A stretch of DNA of 64,000 bases from Bradyrhizobium sp. Y36 (GCF_002531575.1 NZ_NWTI01000018.1:62001-126000), one strand, 5' to 3'; positions 55,801 to 62,634 are shown, counted from the stretch's first letter. Notes: generated from the letters alone by a model not told the origin. Numbers and translations are program-made.

Positions 55801-58800
55801 GACGCAACCGGATTCGCCGGCTTCAACGCTATCCAGGGCCAGGGTGGTAACGACACCATCATCGGCAACGGCAGCACGCAGATCCAGTTCGCGAATGCGA
55901 CGTCCGGTGTGGTCGTCAACCTCGCCAACGGCACCGCGGACGGTGACGGTTCGGTTGGTCACGACACCATCGTGAGTGGAGTGACGAACGTTTCGGGCTC
56001 CAACTTCAACGACACGATCACCGGTTCCGGCGGCAACGACCTGCTGTCCGGCAACAGCGGCAACGACCTGCTCAGCGGCGGTGCGGGCAGCGACACCCTG
56101 AACGGCGGCACCGGTGCCGATACCTTCGTCTACGCGGCCGGCGGCGGCGCCGACACCATCGTCGAATTCCTGCAGATAGACGCCGACAAGATCGACCTCA
56201 CGGGGATCCCCGGTGTCTCGACTCTCGCCGACATTCAGGCGCTTGCCACACAACAAGGGTCGAACACGGTCATCAACTTCGCCAATGGTGACACTCTCAC
56301 GCTGCTGAACGTGACGCTGGCGAACCTCACGGCTGCCGACTTCATCCTGGGGCAAGGCGTGCACCTCACCGGCGATGCCGGCGCAAATACGCTGGTCGGT
56401 ACCGCCTACGCCGACAATCTGAGCGGTCTCGCCGGCAACGACCGCCTCAAGGGCCTCGACGGCAATGATCTGCTCGATGGCGGCCTCGGCTTCGACCGCG
56501 CCGACTATGTCGCGGCAACCGGAGGCATTACCGCCAATCTCGCGGCAGGCTCCGTGACGGGTCCAGGCGTCGGCACTGACACGCTGGTGAACGTCGAGGC
56601 CATCGTGGGCAGCGACTATGCCGACACGTTCAACGCGACCGGCTTCACCGGCGATACCGGCATTGCCGGTACCAACGCGGGCTTCAACGAGTTCGAGGGC
56701 CGCGGCGGGAACGACAGCATCACAGGCGCGACCAACAGCCTGGGTGCGCTCCTGACGCGCATCTCCTACGCCAGCGCAACCGGCAGCGTGACCGTCGATC
56801 TGGCGGCCCATTCGGCGACCGGAGATAGTTCGGTCGGCACCGATACCCTGGTGGGTTCGGGCTTCGGGGGAGTCGTCGGTTCTGGATTTGGCGACCAGCT
56901 GCTTGGCAGCACCAATGGCCCTGGAACCGTGGAAATCTTCGAAGGCCGCGCCGGCGACGACTTCATCGACGGCCGGGCCGGCTTCGACCGGGCGGACTAC
57001 GCGCTCGACCCGGCCGCGGTCGGCGGAATCAACGTTCAGCTCGCCTCGGGAACCGTGACGGGCGATGCCGCAACGGTCGGCACCGACACGCTGCGGTCGG
57101 TCGAATCCGTGCGCGGCTCGAACGCCGCGGACGTCTTCAACGCTGTCGGCTTCGGCGGATCCAGCCAAAATGGCGGGTCCAACGGCACGTTCAACGAATT
57201 TATCGGCATGGGAGGTGACGACAGCATCGTCGGCAACGGAAACACGCGCGTTGCCTTCACCAACGCAACCGGCGGGGTGACCGTCGATCTGCTGGCAGGT
57301 ACTGCGAGTGGCGACGCCTCCACGGGCAACGATACGTTCAGCGGCGTCAACGCCGTGATGGGGTCGATGTTCAACGACACCATCCGCGGCAGCAACATTA
57401 CCACGGCAACGGAGACGTTCACCGGCTTTGCCGGCGACGATTTCATCGACGGCCGCGGTGGGTTCGACATTGCCAGCTACAACAACCTCTACTTCTCGAC
57501 CGGACCTGTTACCATCGACTTCACGGCGGGCACCGCGACCGGCGACGCTTCGATCGGCAACGATACGCTCCGCGGGATCGAGGGGGCCCAGGGCACCAAC
57601 TTCAACGATGTCTTCACGGCCACGAATTTCGGCGCCGTCGGCTTCCAGAATGCCGCGACCAACAACGTCGGCAACAACGGCAACTTCAACCAGTTCGAAG
57701 GTCTGGCCGGCAACGACACAATCACCGGCAACGGCAACACCCGTATCATCTATTCCAGCGCGACCGATGCGGTGACCGTCAATCTGCAGGCGGGAACCGC
57801 AACCGGCGGCAGCTCGATCGGTACCGACACCTATGTGGGCGTCAACAGTGCGACCGGCAGCAACCAGAACGACGTCTACAATGCCACAGGCTTCACCGGC
57901 GTCACCTCGGCCGGATCGTTCGGCACCTTCAACCTGTTCGAAGGCCTGCTCGGCAACGACACCATCACCGGTAACGGCAATACGCGGGTGTCGTATTCCC
58001 AGGCGAGCGGGGGCGGCGTTTCGGTCGACCTTTCGACGGGAATGGTGAGCGGCGCGGCCGGTGCCGACGTCATCACCGGCGGCGTCAACAGCGTCCAGGG
58101 CTCGAACCAGGCCGACCTGCTCGTCGGCGGCTCAAACAACGAGTTCTTCTTCGGTGGCGGCGCTGGCGACACGATCAATGCCGGCGGCGGCAATGACGGC
58201 ATGACCGGCCAGGGCGGCGACGATACGATCGACGGTGGCGCCGGCACCGACATGGCGATCTTCTCAGGCACGCAATCGCAGTACACCGTCACGACGGCGG
58301 GAACGATCCAGGTTCAAGACAATGTTGCGGGACGTGATGGCACCGACACCTTGACCAATGTCGAGGTGCTGCAGTTCAGCAATGCCATCGTGCTGCAGTC
58401 GGCGGGTACCTTGGGAAGTCCGATCGATCTCTCGGCGCAGCAGTTCTCCAACTCCGCACCCGTGATCGGAACGGCCGGAGACGATTATCTTCGCGTCGGG
58501 TCCAACATCTTCGGACACGCGCTCAATCTGGGGGCGGGGACGGGCGATACCGTCCTGCTCAACGGCACCTTCGGCAACGGCTACACGCTCAATCTCGCCG
58601 GCGTCGAGAACGTGATCGGCACCGGCAACGACGAGTTCGTCAATCTCACGGCGAACGCCAACGGGCTGGTCGTCGATCTCGGCGGCGGCAGCGATCAGGT
58701 CAGCCTCGCAGCCGGTGCCAACACGCTCAGCCTGATCGGCGTCGAGAATGTCGGCGGAACCGATTACGGCGCGACGCCCGGCGTCAACGACGTGCTCACC

Positions 58801-59901
58801 CTGTCGACGACGGTCACGGGCCTCAGCATCAGCCTCGGCAACGGCGACAACACGATGTACCTCGCTGCCGGCGCCAATTCGTTCGGGAACATCTACGACG
58901 TCAACCACGTCAACGGAACGACGAGCGCCGACACCCTGACCGTCACCGGTTCGATCGCGGCGGCCAACGGCGTCGCGATCGACCTCGGCGGCGGCCAGGA
59001 CACGATCGTCCTCGATGGAAACTTCGCCACATTCGCCGCGATCGGTATCGAGCACATCGACGGCAATTCGGGCGACAATCAGCTCACCTTGACGAACGAC
59101 ATCAACGGAACCGCCATCGATATGGGCGGCGGAAGCGACTGGGTGTGGCTTGCCAACGGTGTCAATTCGCTCAGCATCAGTGGCGTCGAAAACCTCAACG
59201 GCAGCGACTTTACCGGCAATCTCAATCCGTCGAACGATACGGTCACGCTGCTGAACGCGGTGTCCGGCGTGACCGTCAATCTCGGCGAAGGAACGGCCAA
59301 CGTCCTCAATCTCGCCGCAGGCAGCAATTCGTTCGACAATCTTTGGAACGTGAACCTGCTCAACGGCAGCTCGTCGGACGACGTTCTGACGTTGCAGGGC
59401 AGCCCGGCGAACGTGATCGATCTCGGCGACGGCAACGACACCCTGAACTTCAACATGAATGTCTTCGACATCACGGTGACGAACGTCGAGACCATCAACG
59501 GCTCCGCGAATTTCGACCGCATCACGATCGGCAACACGGCGGGCAACACCACGATCACCGCCGGGACGGGCGCGGACGAGATCTACGCCAGCGCGGGACA
59601 TGACAACTTCCGCTTCGTCAGCACCGCGGATTCCGCCGCCGGTGCTGCCGATACCATTCACAATTTCGACGCGACCAGCGATAGCTTCACGTTCTCCGGC
59701 ATCAGCATCGCCGGCGGTCACATCGAGTATGTGGATGGGGCGCCTCTGATCGGCGGCAACCAGGCTTCGGCCCATCTGCAGAATGTCGGGCCAGGCAACG
59801 ACTATCTCCAGATCGATATCGATGGTGACGGAACGAGCGACATGGATGTGAGCCTGCTGAACGCCAGCGGCACGCTGCACAATGGCAACTTCCTGACGTG
59901 A
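46801..59901 (+). CDS. Giant RTX/VCBS repeat protein, probable type I-secreted adhesin
   Basis: A 4366-residue protein without a signal peptide. In order: RTX nonapeptides (GGNGNDTI type, residues about 15-120); four VCBS domains (about 200-632, each ending near NDAA); an Ig-like part (633-740); a segment with a Ca-loop DANNNGILDAGE and Ala/Val-rich helices (741-1029); four super-repeats of about 680-770 residues (1030-3866); and a beta-rich C-terminal part with GGGSDQV-like calcium turns (3867-4366), where type I secretion signals lie. Such proteins fold on binding calcium outside the cell and mediate adhesion or biofilm. No catalytic domain is seen. No ABC exporter, membrane fusion protein or TolC gene is adjacent. 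Codon use is G/C-rich and uniform across the gene. Confidence 0.93.
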   Translation: MIINGTNANDQITGTSASDIINAKNGDDAVGAGAGNDLIQGGNGNDTINAGAGNDIIDAGNGNDTVDGGTGNDIIFGGNGNDTVLGGAGNDLISGDNGDDIIDGGAGTDIVSGGNGNDILIYRASENVGSVDIYDGGKGQDTLRLVVTQTMANSTSFRSDLAAIQALIARYGSADYAFRSFDLAVASIEKVEVVIEGPTNHAPVAVADTASVKEDVTTIASGNLLANDTDADAGDTHSVSAVAGGTDNGTTITVAGTYGTLVVTKATGAYSYTLNNSSAAVQALAAGQQVTEQFTYTNADNHGGTGSSTLAVTITGNNDAATITVSGTQDISVTEAGSIAGDPNASGKLAVLDADSGQDHFAVPASLAGTYGNFTFNAATGAWTYTLDPVKSNPLTAGQQVTDTLTVVSADGTATRDIVVNITGTNDAAVIGDLGQHDVTEDGVLTASGTLSINDVDLNQNSFQTVVASAPGNLGALTIGTNGAYSYSVANGAVQYLGQGETRDEIFTVKALDGTSKNVTFTIHGVNDAAVIGGPTQHDVTEDGQLTASGQLTISDADQNQAAFQAGQITAAGNLGTVTLQADGHYTYSVGNAAIQSLGANDVRTETFTVKSVDGTSKSISFDIHGAQDAPTLSVHDSSGAADSNIVLQIAATKIDQSSTLSVKIEGVPSSFTVQNGASIGDGTWLVTGDSIQNVVLIPNHAVGSPDPFTLHVTAISDDGVHQAVSTANLALTVNSGANEINALDIDGYIGGATVFADANNNGILDAGEAFTTTRADGSFTLAGGSGPLVSIGGVDISTGLQVAGVLRAPEGSTVITPLTTLIVALVDSTAGDEHPLTVDQAIGAIAAAFNVNLLSDPQNPIDLLSYDPVPAAVSGDATATAVLAAAIQVQSTVAQVSAVGVAPDAVISAIAGAITASQTAPNAPAFDLASSDTVQSVVTLSGVSTAAAATVIQVVAAANDSIQTATNVTELAQAGQVAQGAAADQLATTNFADQGSIDQLTDRFVDHLDTEVANAVLTPIGSTLFGSLGDDVLSGGSGNDLIDGQDGNDRISGSDGNDILFGGAGRDYLTGGSGDDILDGGPGFDRAVYTDAAGGVTINLAAGTASGAGVGTDTLVNIEAAIGSNFADTFNAAGFTGDAHVPGSPVGYNEFEGKGGDDFIISNTNSQGAELTRVSYVSATGAVTVDLAAGYAQGDTSVGHDTLVGSGFNGVWGSAYSDTILGSNNPMFTAEVYSGFAGNDYIDGRGGFDRVDYNVDPNTTTGITVNLAAGSVTGDATIGTDTLRGIEAIRGTNFADTYNATGFGSGSINAGSSGTFNEFTGNGGDDLITGNGFTRLGFNNATGGVNVDFVTGIATGDSSVGTDQFTGVNAVQASMFDDTLLGGATNDTFTGLAGNDYIDGRGGFDVSSYNNIFFVTGSISVDMAAGIVTGDGSNGTDTLRSIEGIQGTNFDDTYNATGYGTGANVGNNGTFNQFEGLGGDDQITGNGNTRLIFVNATGGVTINLAGGTATGDGSTGQDSFTGVNSALGSNFADVYDATGFTGPNANFNSFQGNAGNDTITGNGNTQIQFGNATGGVTVNLTAGTVDGDGSVGHDTITGGVFNVAGSNFNDTIIGSAGNDALSGNVGNDTLDGRAGNDSLNGGAGADTFVYATGGGLDFIQDFVHGQDKIDLTGVYGIYSLADLQSHAVQSGPNTIITFSPSEGLTLQNVNLNSLTASDFLFGTPAAPIVGDGNPNTLVGTANAESISGLGGNDRLQGLGGSDYLDGGLGFDRAVYADATGGVSVNLTAGTASGPGVGTDTLVNIEGAVGSDFADTFNATGFVGDSGIPGAAIGLAEFEGRGGDDTIIGSVNASGEILGRVSYASATAAVTVDIAAGIADGNASVGHDTFSAINAIVGSAYADTLRGSDNPSGTYEQYDARGGNDLIDGRGGYDFATYNNDPTTASGITVNLAAGTVTGDSSVGTDTLRSVEAVRGTNFADTYSAVGFSGVSTNAGSFGTFNNFEGMGGDDTISGNGSTRIQYTLALDGVTVDLALGTAHGTAAGDIAQVGTDHFTGVNAVMGSLFGDVLNGSGASEVFMGLAGNDQIDGGAGFDTAQYSNLTFVTGGVSVNMASGTVTGDASTGTDSLRSIEGVQGTIFADSYDATGFGQAGALNVGNNGASNNFEGLGGDDVVTGNGSTRLIYGSATGGVTINMSAGTVTGDVSVGHDSFTNVNAVNGSNFADLYDATGFVGPNNNFNIFQGLGGDDQVIGNGNTQIQYGNATTSGVTVHLAAGTASGDGSVGNDTFTGVNQVVGSNFADIYDATGFNSVYGTFNNFMGGAGNDTITGNGDTQITFGNPTGGVVVNLGAGTVDGDASVGHDTITGGVRAVQGTIFNDTLTSGGGDNTLFGNAGNDVLDGGAGNDYLSGGTGADTFIYATGDGSDYVQDFVHSDGDKIDLTGVNGVFSLADVQAHATQIGSDTSLDFGGGNTLYLQNVNLGNLTASDFVFGTPIMGDDNPNTLVGTAHNDTIVALGGNDRLEGGDGLDLLDGGFGFDRAVYAAATGGIVVNLAAGTASGPGVGTDTLVNIEGVIGSDFADTFNAAGFTGSTGLPGVATGQSEFEGRGGNDVVVGDINALGQIVTRLSYLGATSAVAVDIGAGTADGDASVGHDTFSNVSTIWGSAYNDTIYGSDNASFTYETYEGRGGDDYIDGRGGYDQVTYNSDTATTSGVYVHLAAGTVNGDATVGTDTIRNVEAARGTNFDDTFDATGFGQAGATNVGSSGTFNDFAGAGGNDTIIGNGFTRLNYQIAASSVSVDLETSAIGTTNAVTVAGSATGATEGTDTFTGVNAVQGSTFSDTLLGSSFNNNFTGLGGDDYIDGRAGFDTASYNSLSTVTSGVTVDMAAGTATGDASIGTDTLRSIEGVQGTGYADTYVATGYGQPGALNVGNNGTFNQFEGLGGDDQITGNGNTRLLYTNATGGVTVNFQAGTASGDASVGHDTFSGVNSATGSNFADVFDATGFAGFNAIQGQGGNDTIIGNGSTQIQFANATSGVVVNLANGTADGDGSVGHDTIVSGVTNVSGSNFNDTITGSGGNDLLSGNSGNDLLSGGAGSDTLNGGTGADTFVYAAGGGADTIVEFLQIDADKIDLTGIPGVSTLADIQALATQQGSNTVINFANGDTLTLLNVTLANLTAADFILGQGVHLTGDAGANTLVGTAYADNLSGLAGNDRLKGLDGNDLLDGGLGFDRADYVAATGGITANLAAGSVTGPGVGTDTLVNVEAIVGSDYADTFNATGFTGDTGIAGTNAGFNEFEGRGGNDSITGATNSLGALLTRISYASATGSVTVDLAAHSATGDSSVGTDTLVGSGFGGVVGSGFGDQLLGSTNGPGTVEIFEGRAGDDFIDGRAGFDRADYALDPAAVGGINVQLASGTVTGDAATVGTDTLRSVESVRGSNAADVFNAVGFGGSSQNGGSNGTFNEFIGMGGDDSIVGNGNTRVAFTNATGGVTVDLLAGTASGDASTGNDTFSGVNAVMGSMFNDTIRGSNITTATETFTGFAGDDFIDGRGGFDIASYNNLYFSTGPVTIDFTAGTATGDASIGNDTLRGIEGAQGTNFNDVFTATNFGAVGFQNAATNNVGNNGNFNQFEGLAGNDTITGNGNTRIIYSSATDAVTVNLQAGTATGGSSIGTDTYVGVNSATGSNQNDVYNATGFTGVTSAGSFGTFNLFEGLLGNDTITGNGNTRVSYSQASGGGVSVDLSTGMVSGAAGADVITGGVNSVQGSNQADLLVGGSNNEFFFGGGAGDTINAGGGNDGMTGQGGDDTIDGGAGTDMAIFSGTQSQYTVTTAGTIQVQDNVAGRDGTDTLTNVEVLQFSNAIVLQSAGTLGSPIDLSAQQFSNSAPVIGTAGDDYLRVGSNIFGHALNLGAGTGDTVLLNGTFGNGYTLNLAGVENVIGTGNDEFVNLTANANGLVVDLGGGSDQVSLAAGANTLSLIGVENVGGTDYGATPGVNDVLTLSTTVTGLSISLGNGDNTMYLAAGANSFGNIYDVNHVNGTTSADTLTVTGSIAAANGVAIDLGGGQDTIVLDGNFATFAAIGIEHIDGNSGDNQLTLTNDINGTAIDMGGGSDWVWLANGVNSLSISGVENLNGSDFTGNLNPSNDTVTLLNAVSGVTVNLGEGTANVLNLAAGSNSFDNLWNVNLLNGSSSDDVLTLQGSPANVIDLGDGNDTLNFNMNVFDITVTNVETINGSANFDRITIGNTAGNTTITAGTGADEIYASAGHDNFRFVSTADSAAGAADTIHNFDATSDSFTFSGISIAGGHIEYVDGAPLIGGNQASAHLQNVGPGNDYLQIDIDGDGTSDMDVSLLNASGTLHNGNFLT
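46843..47160 (+). repeat. N-terminal RTX nonapeptide array
   Basis: About eleven tandem copies of the GGxGxDxϕx calcium-binding motif encoded at the very start of the protein (GNGNDTINAGAGNDIIDAG and onward). RTX arrays are usually near the C-terminus, so a leading array is unusual. Confidence 0.85.
47401..48697 (+). repeat. Four VCBS (cadherin-like) repeats
   Basis: Four successive domains of about 100-120 residues. The first starts at NHAPVAVAD with EDV and the next at ISVTEAGSI; the last two begin QHDVTEDG. All contain a YTY/YSY strand and end in NDAATI, NDAAVI or QDAPTL. The third and fourth are most alike. These are typical stalk domains of long adhesins. Confidence 0.85.
49888..51990 (+). 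repeat. RTX super-repeat 1
   Basis: About 701 codons. It opens with RTX turns, then DGGPGFDRAVYTDA and TDTLVNIEAAIGSNFADTF. Several 60-100-residue units with ITGNG, ATGGVTVNL and DATGF motifs follow. It closes with a serralysin-like cap (GADTFVYATGGG, DKIDLTGV, TASDFLFG). Confidence 0.85.
51991..54288 (+). repeat. RTX super-repeat 2
   Basis: About 766 codons, the longest copy. It starts GDGNPNTLVGTAN, repeats the DGGLGFDRAVYADA and TDTLVNIEGAVGSDFADTF blocks, and ends with GADTFIYATGDG, DKIDLTGV and TASDFVFG. It carries one more inner unit than copy 1. Confidence 0.85.
54289..56370 (+). repeat. RTX super-repeat 3
   Basis: About 694 codons. It starts GDDNPNTLVGTAH, with DGGFGFDRAVYAAA and TDTLVNIEGVIGSDFADTF, and ends with GADTFVYAAGGG, DKIDLTGI and TAADFILG. 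Confidence 0.85.
56371..58398 (+). repeat. RTX super-repeat 4 with altered cap
   Basis: About 676 codons. It starts GDAGANTLVGTAY, with DGGLGFDRADYVAA and TDTLVNVEAIVGSDYADTF. Unlike copies 1-3 it lacks the DKIDLTG cap and ends in GGGNDGMTGQGGDD, YTVTTAGTIQV and TLTNVEVLQFSN, a different closing module. Confidence 0.82.
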
Positions 59902-60027
59902 GAAAGAGGGCCCGCTTCGGAGGAGGCGTCAACCGCCTGCCTTCGGAGCCGTCGTCCGGGCAGCCGGCCTCGGCCGCTGGCTCCCGATTGGATCGATCGA
60001 CCGAAAGGCACTGGCGTGCGGTCTCCC

Positions 60028-60070
60028 AAAAAAAAAGACCGCCGCCACCTTCAGGTGGATCGGCGGTCTG
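60028..60070 (-). terminator. Rho-independent terminator for the leftward small gene
   Basis: On the minus strand, a stem of GACCGCC and CACCT blocks with a TGAA loop is followed by a run of nine T (read as A on the plus strand at 60028-60036). It lies about 55 bases after the stop of the gene at 60124. Confidence 0.85.
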
Positions 60071-60123
60071 TGGTTGAAAGCCGCTGGGCCCTCAGGGCTC
60101 CGTGCGGACAAGCGCTTCCGCGC

Positions 60124-60390
60124 TCACCGGACGTACCAATAGCCCCACCAGCGTTGGGAGACCGGGCGCGCCTGCGCCTTCATCGCCGCGACTTCCTCGA
60201 CGGAGCGGACCTGCGGGCCGTAGATCGCGGGCGGATAAACGTCGTCCCACAGCACGACCCCGGTTTGGACATAGGCTGCCCGATGATGCGCCGGCGCAAG
60301 CGCGAGCTCGGCGGCCGGCGCGACGGAAGCTGTCATAGCGAGGGCGAAAGCGGAAAGGGCAATGGATGGAATAACCGCACGGAAGTTCAT
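60124..60390 (-). CDS. Small secreted hypothetical protein
   Basis: An 88-residue protein with a signal peptide (MNFRAVIPSIALSAFALAM, cut near APAAE). The mature part ends in a Trp/Tyr-rich RWWGYWYVR. CAGGGATT lies eight bases before the ATG at 60390; a longer frame from 60570 would add Arg-rich non-coding sequence and is rejected. The function is unknown. Its own strong terminator suggests a single-gene transcript. Confidence 0.68.
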   Translation of the reverse strand: MNFRAVIPSIALSAFALAMTASVAPAAELALAPAHHRAAYVQTGVVLWDDVYPPAIYGPQVRSVEEVAAMKAQARPVSQRWWGYWYVR

Positions 60391-60732
60391 TGGATTGAAT
60401 CCCTGGTCGAATGAGATACGAAATAATGCGACGGGTCCCGGATGGTTGCAAGGGCATGGGCTGGTCGATCGGCCGAAATTTCCTCCTCGAGGGCGGGCGC
60501 GGCGAGGCCGTCCAAGCACAGCGAGATGTCTCTCTATGGAATGACTCTTTCTATAATGAGTGCCTCTCACAGCGTGATCTCACTCGTCGCGAGTCATGCA
60601 CACGAGATTTGCGCTGCTTGCACACAGGACATCAGGCATGAACAATCTTTCGGCGCCCCGGCGTCGGCCAGAACCATGATGTCGACACACTGCTCGCTCT
60701 TGATGAGTCCCGGACTTTCCAGGACGGCTCTC
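60391..60732. other. Divergent intergenic stretch
   Basis: About 340 bases without a supported gene between two small divergent genes. One short palindrome, ACTCG-TCG-CGAGT, lies at 60582-60594. Rightward frames through here are Ser/Arg-rich and have no ribosome site. Confidence 0.4.
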
Positions 60733-60906
60733 ATGACTTCTGCCTTCGTCTCCGCTTTCATCTTCAGCGCCGGCATCATCTTGGGATACGCGCTGCGCGC
60801 TCGGCGGGTCCAGCGAAGTCCTGCAAACTCGTCCCGTGCCGCCTTGCATCGGGCGGCCGGGGCGACTCCTACCTCGACCTTCGGCCACGCCCGACGAGCC
60901 TTCTAG
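60733..60906 (+). CDS. Small single-span membrane protein (probable)
   Basis: A frame of 57 codons starting MTSAFVSAFIFSAGIILGYALRARR: one N-terminal membrane segment followed by a basic tail. AGGACGG lies about seven bases upstream of the ATG. Small one-helix proteins of this build are common in Bradyrhizobium, and no function is known. Confidence 0.45.
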   Translation: MTSAFVSAFIFSAGIILGYALRARRVQRSPANSSRAALHRAAGATPTSTFGHARRAF

Positions 60907-60960
60907 AGGCGGCGTCCTGGCGGTACCGGGGATCTCACCATACGAATGGGGCATGACGAG

Positions 60961-61239
60961 ATGAGCGAACCCAGGAAGGACGCGCCGCGGCGCTACATCG
61001 TCGATGGTGCCGGACAACGCGTGCTTGTCGGGCTGACGATCTCGGAGACGGTCGAGTTCGAAGCCCTCGACAATCCGGGCGCCCGCCTTGGCGTCGATTT
61101 GCTTGTCGAGCCGCCTCATGTCCGTCAGGACAGGCATGGGGAGCGTTGGCTGGAGCTCTACGTCAAGCACGAGCGGGCCTGGCACGACTGGATGGCCGAA
61201 ACGCGCGCGCGGCTGGAGAGGCCTTGCTTGCTCAATTGA
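60961..61239 (+). CDS. Hypothetical small cytoplasmic protein
   Basis: A 92-residue protein (MSEPRKDAPRRYIVDGAG; VLVGLTISETVEFEALD; ERWLELYVKHERAWHDW). The coding pattern is good, with strong G/C third positions. An in-frame ATG at 60946 would add five residues. No domain is recognised. It is convergent with the phosphoesterase at 61282. Confidence 0.68.
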   Translation: MSEPRKDAPRRYIVDGAGQRVLVGLTISETVEFEALDNPGARLGVDLLVEPPHVRQDRHGERWLELYVKHERAWHDWMAETRARLERPCLLN

Positions 61240-61281
61240 GCGCAGCGCTTCACCTGCCGTGGCGGCCAAGCCTGTCCCACC

Positions 61282-62019
61282 TCACACCGCGAGCATGCGG
61301 CTGCCCTGGATGCTCATCAGCGTGAGATTGCCGGTCGCATAGGCGCCGGTGTCGATGTTGACGCGGTTCGTCAGGAATTCGGCATTGCGGACCGGCGTAT
61401 GGCCGTGCACGATATATTTGCCGAACTGCTCGTCGCTCTGCAGGAATTCTTCGCGAATCCAGAGCAGGTCGCGCTCCGTCTGGTCGGCCAGGGGAACGCC
61501 CGGGCGAACGCCGGCGTGAACGAAGAAGAAGTCGCCGCAACTGAAGCTCAGCCGCAGATTGTCCAGGAATTCCAGATGCTCGGTGGGCATTGCCCGAATC
61601 AAATCGCGCAGGATGGATGCCGGGTCATTGCGCTTCAGGTCCGGTGGCGCGAGCCCGTAGGACATCAACGTCTGGGTCCCGCCGACGGCGATCCAATCCT
61701 CGAACAATGAAGGGTCCTCGAACACCCTCACAAGAAATGCCTCGTGGTTTCCCTTGAGGAAGACCGCGTTCCCCCGCCGACTCCGCTCGACCAGGACATC
61801 GAGGGTGGAGCGCGTGTCGGGGCCGCGATCGATGTAATCGCCCATGAAGACCTCGATCGCATAGCGCGGCCGGCTGCAGGCGACGTCGGCGTCGATCACC
61901 CGCAACATGGGTTGGAGCAGATGCGCGCATCCGTGAATATCCGAGATCGCGTAGATGCGAACTCCTTCCGGCAATTGCGGCTTAGAAATCGGCGGACGTG
62001 GTCGGGCGAGAGATATCAT
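61282..62019 (-). CDS. Metallophosphoesterase, PrpA/ApaH-like, second copy
   Basis: A 245-residue paralogue of the product of 124-861, with the same motif order: ISDIHG, GDYIDRGPD, LKGNHEAFL, HAGVRPGVPL and VHGHTP. The ATG at 62019 gives exactly the same length as copy 1 and starts MISLARPRPP. The frame is open upstream to 62421, but that part has no matching domain and is rejected. It lies divergent from a polyprenyl sugar transferase gene, the same partnership as in region 1, which supports a link to EPS control. Confidence 0.9.
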   Translation of the reverse strand: MISLARPRPPISKPQLPEGVRIYAISDIHGCAHLLQPMLRVIDADVACSRPRYAIEVFMGDYIDRGPDTRSTLDVLVERSRRGNAVFLKGNHEAFLVRVFEDPSLFEDWIAVGGTQTLMSYGLAPPDLKRNDPASILRDLIRAMPTEHLEFLDNLRLSFSCGDFFFVHAGVRPGVPLADQTERDLLWIREEFLQSDEQFGKYIVHGHTPVRNAEFLTNRVNIDTGAYATGNLTLMSIQGSRMLAV

Positions 62020-62634
62020 GGCGCTCAATCGATCGGGTGGTCGAAAAAAATTTCCCCAAGTCGCCGGCACCGGAGAGCTTCCATCCGACACGAACTGCGC
62101 GAGTTCGGTGAAGGGAGCCTCCTTGTTCTCCGGTTCGATCACGCCAAAAGAAGGGCACGGCACTTTTTGCCCACCTCGCGGGTGCGATGGCGCGAAAGAT
62201 CGGTCCCCGAGAAATTGCATCGCTGAATGCGAGAGTGCAGCAAAGATGCATGCCTGGGTGAAATTTCGTAGCGCACGCAAAGATAGAAATCCAATGGAAT
62301 TCTCGTAAACGACTCGTGCCAACTCGTCGGAGCGTTGCTTCGCCTGAAAGATGAGCGAAGAAGCGCTCGCGCGATGACCATGCGTCGCGCCGAGCGTGGA
62401 ACTTGATTCAAAATAGGGCAACGCGTTCGCTCGTATGTCATCACTGTGACGACATTTTCATCGCGCCGAATTTCGCTGAGCATTTCAACGCGGCGCACGA
62501 TCCGTGCGCCGCAAAAGTTTTGCGTGCGGCGCCACAATGTCGCTGCGATCACTCAACACTTTCCGCGCGGGGAAGTGACGAGTCTTCAGCATCACGATGA
62601 GCGTCAGACACTCTCTCGATAGGCAGAGGTTCGA
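62020..62634. other. Non-coding interval upstream of the second sugar transferase
   Basis: About 615 bases between divergent genes. No accepted gene. It contains nested hairpins at 62491-62534 (listed separately) and probably the promoters of both neighbours. Confidence 0.5.
62491..62534. promoter_or_regulatory. Nested inverted repeats before the second sugar transferase gene
   Basis: CGGCGCACG-ATC-CGTGCGCCG (62491-62511) is a perfect repeat with 9-base arms. It is followed at once by CGCAAAA-G-TTTTGCG (62510-62524) and then a third related arm, CGTGCGGCGCC. It lies about 100 bases before the start codon, so it could be an operator or a leader hairpin. Confidence 0.4.

Noticed and set aside
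54934..57168. Leftward frame of 744 codons inside the RTX gene
   Set aside because: The repetitive GGCGACGAC-type codons of the RTX gene keep the complementary frame open. The translation is Ala/Val/Arg/Gly-rich and mirrors the repeats.
49888..58398. CRISPR-like or satellite DNA repeats
   Set aside because: The repeats are in frame, diverged at the DNA level, without constant spacers, and encode known RTX motifs.
58264..59880. Leftward frame of 538 codons opposite the RTX C-terminal part
   Set aside because: Same cause: antisense of Asn/Gly/Asp-rich repeats, with no recognisable fold or ribosome site.
60442..60906. Full 154-codon version of the small membrane protein frame
   Set aside because: The first part is Ser/Arg/Ala-rich without a ribosome site. 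Only the last 57 codons, with a membrane helix and a ribosome site, look coding.
61282..62421. Full 379-codon version of the second phosphoesterase
   Set aside because: The extra 134 residues have no counterpart in the 245-residue paralogue at 124-861 and run through an intergenic region. The ATG at 62019 gives identical length.
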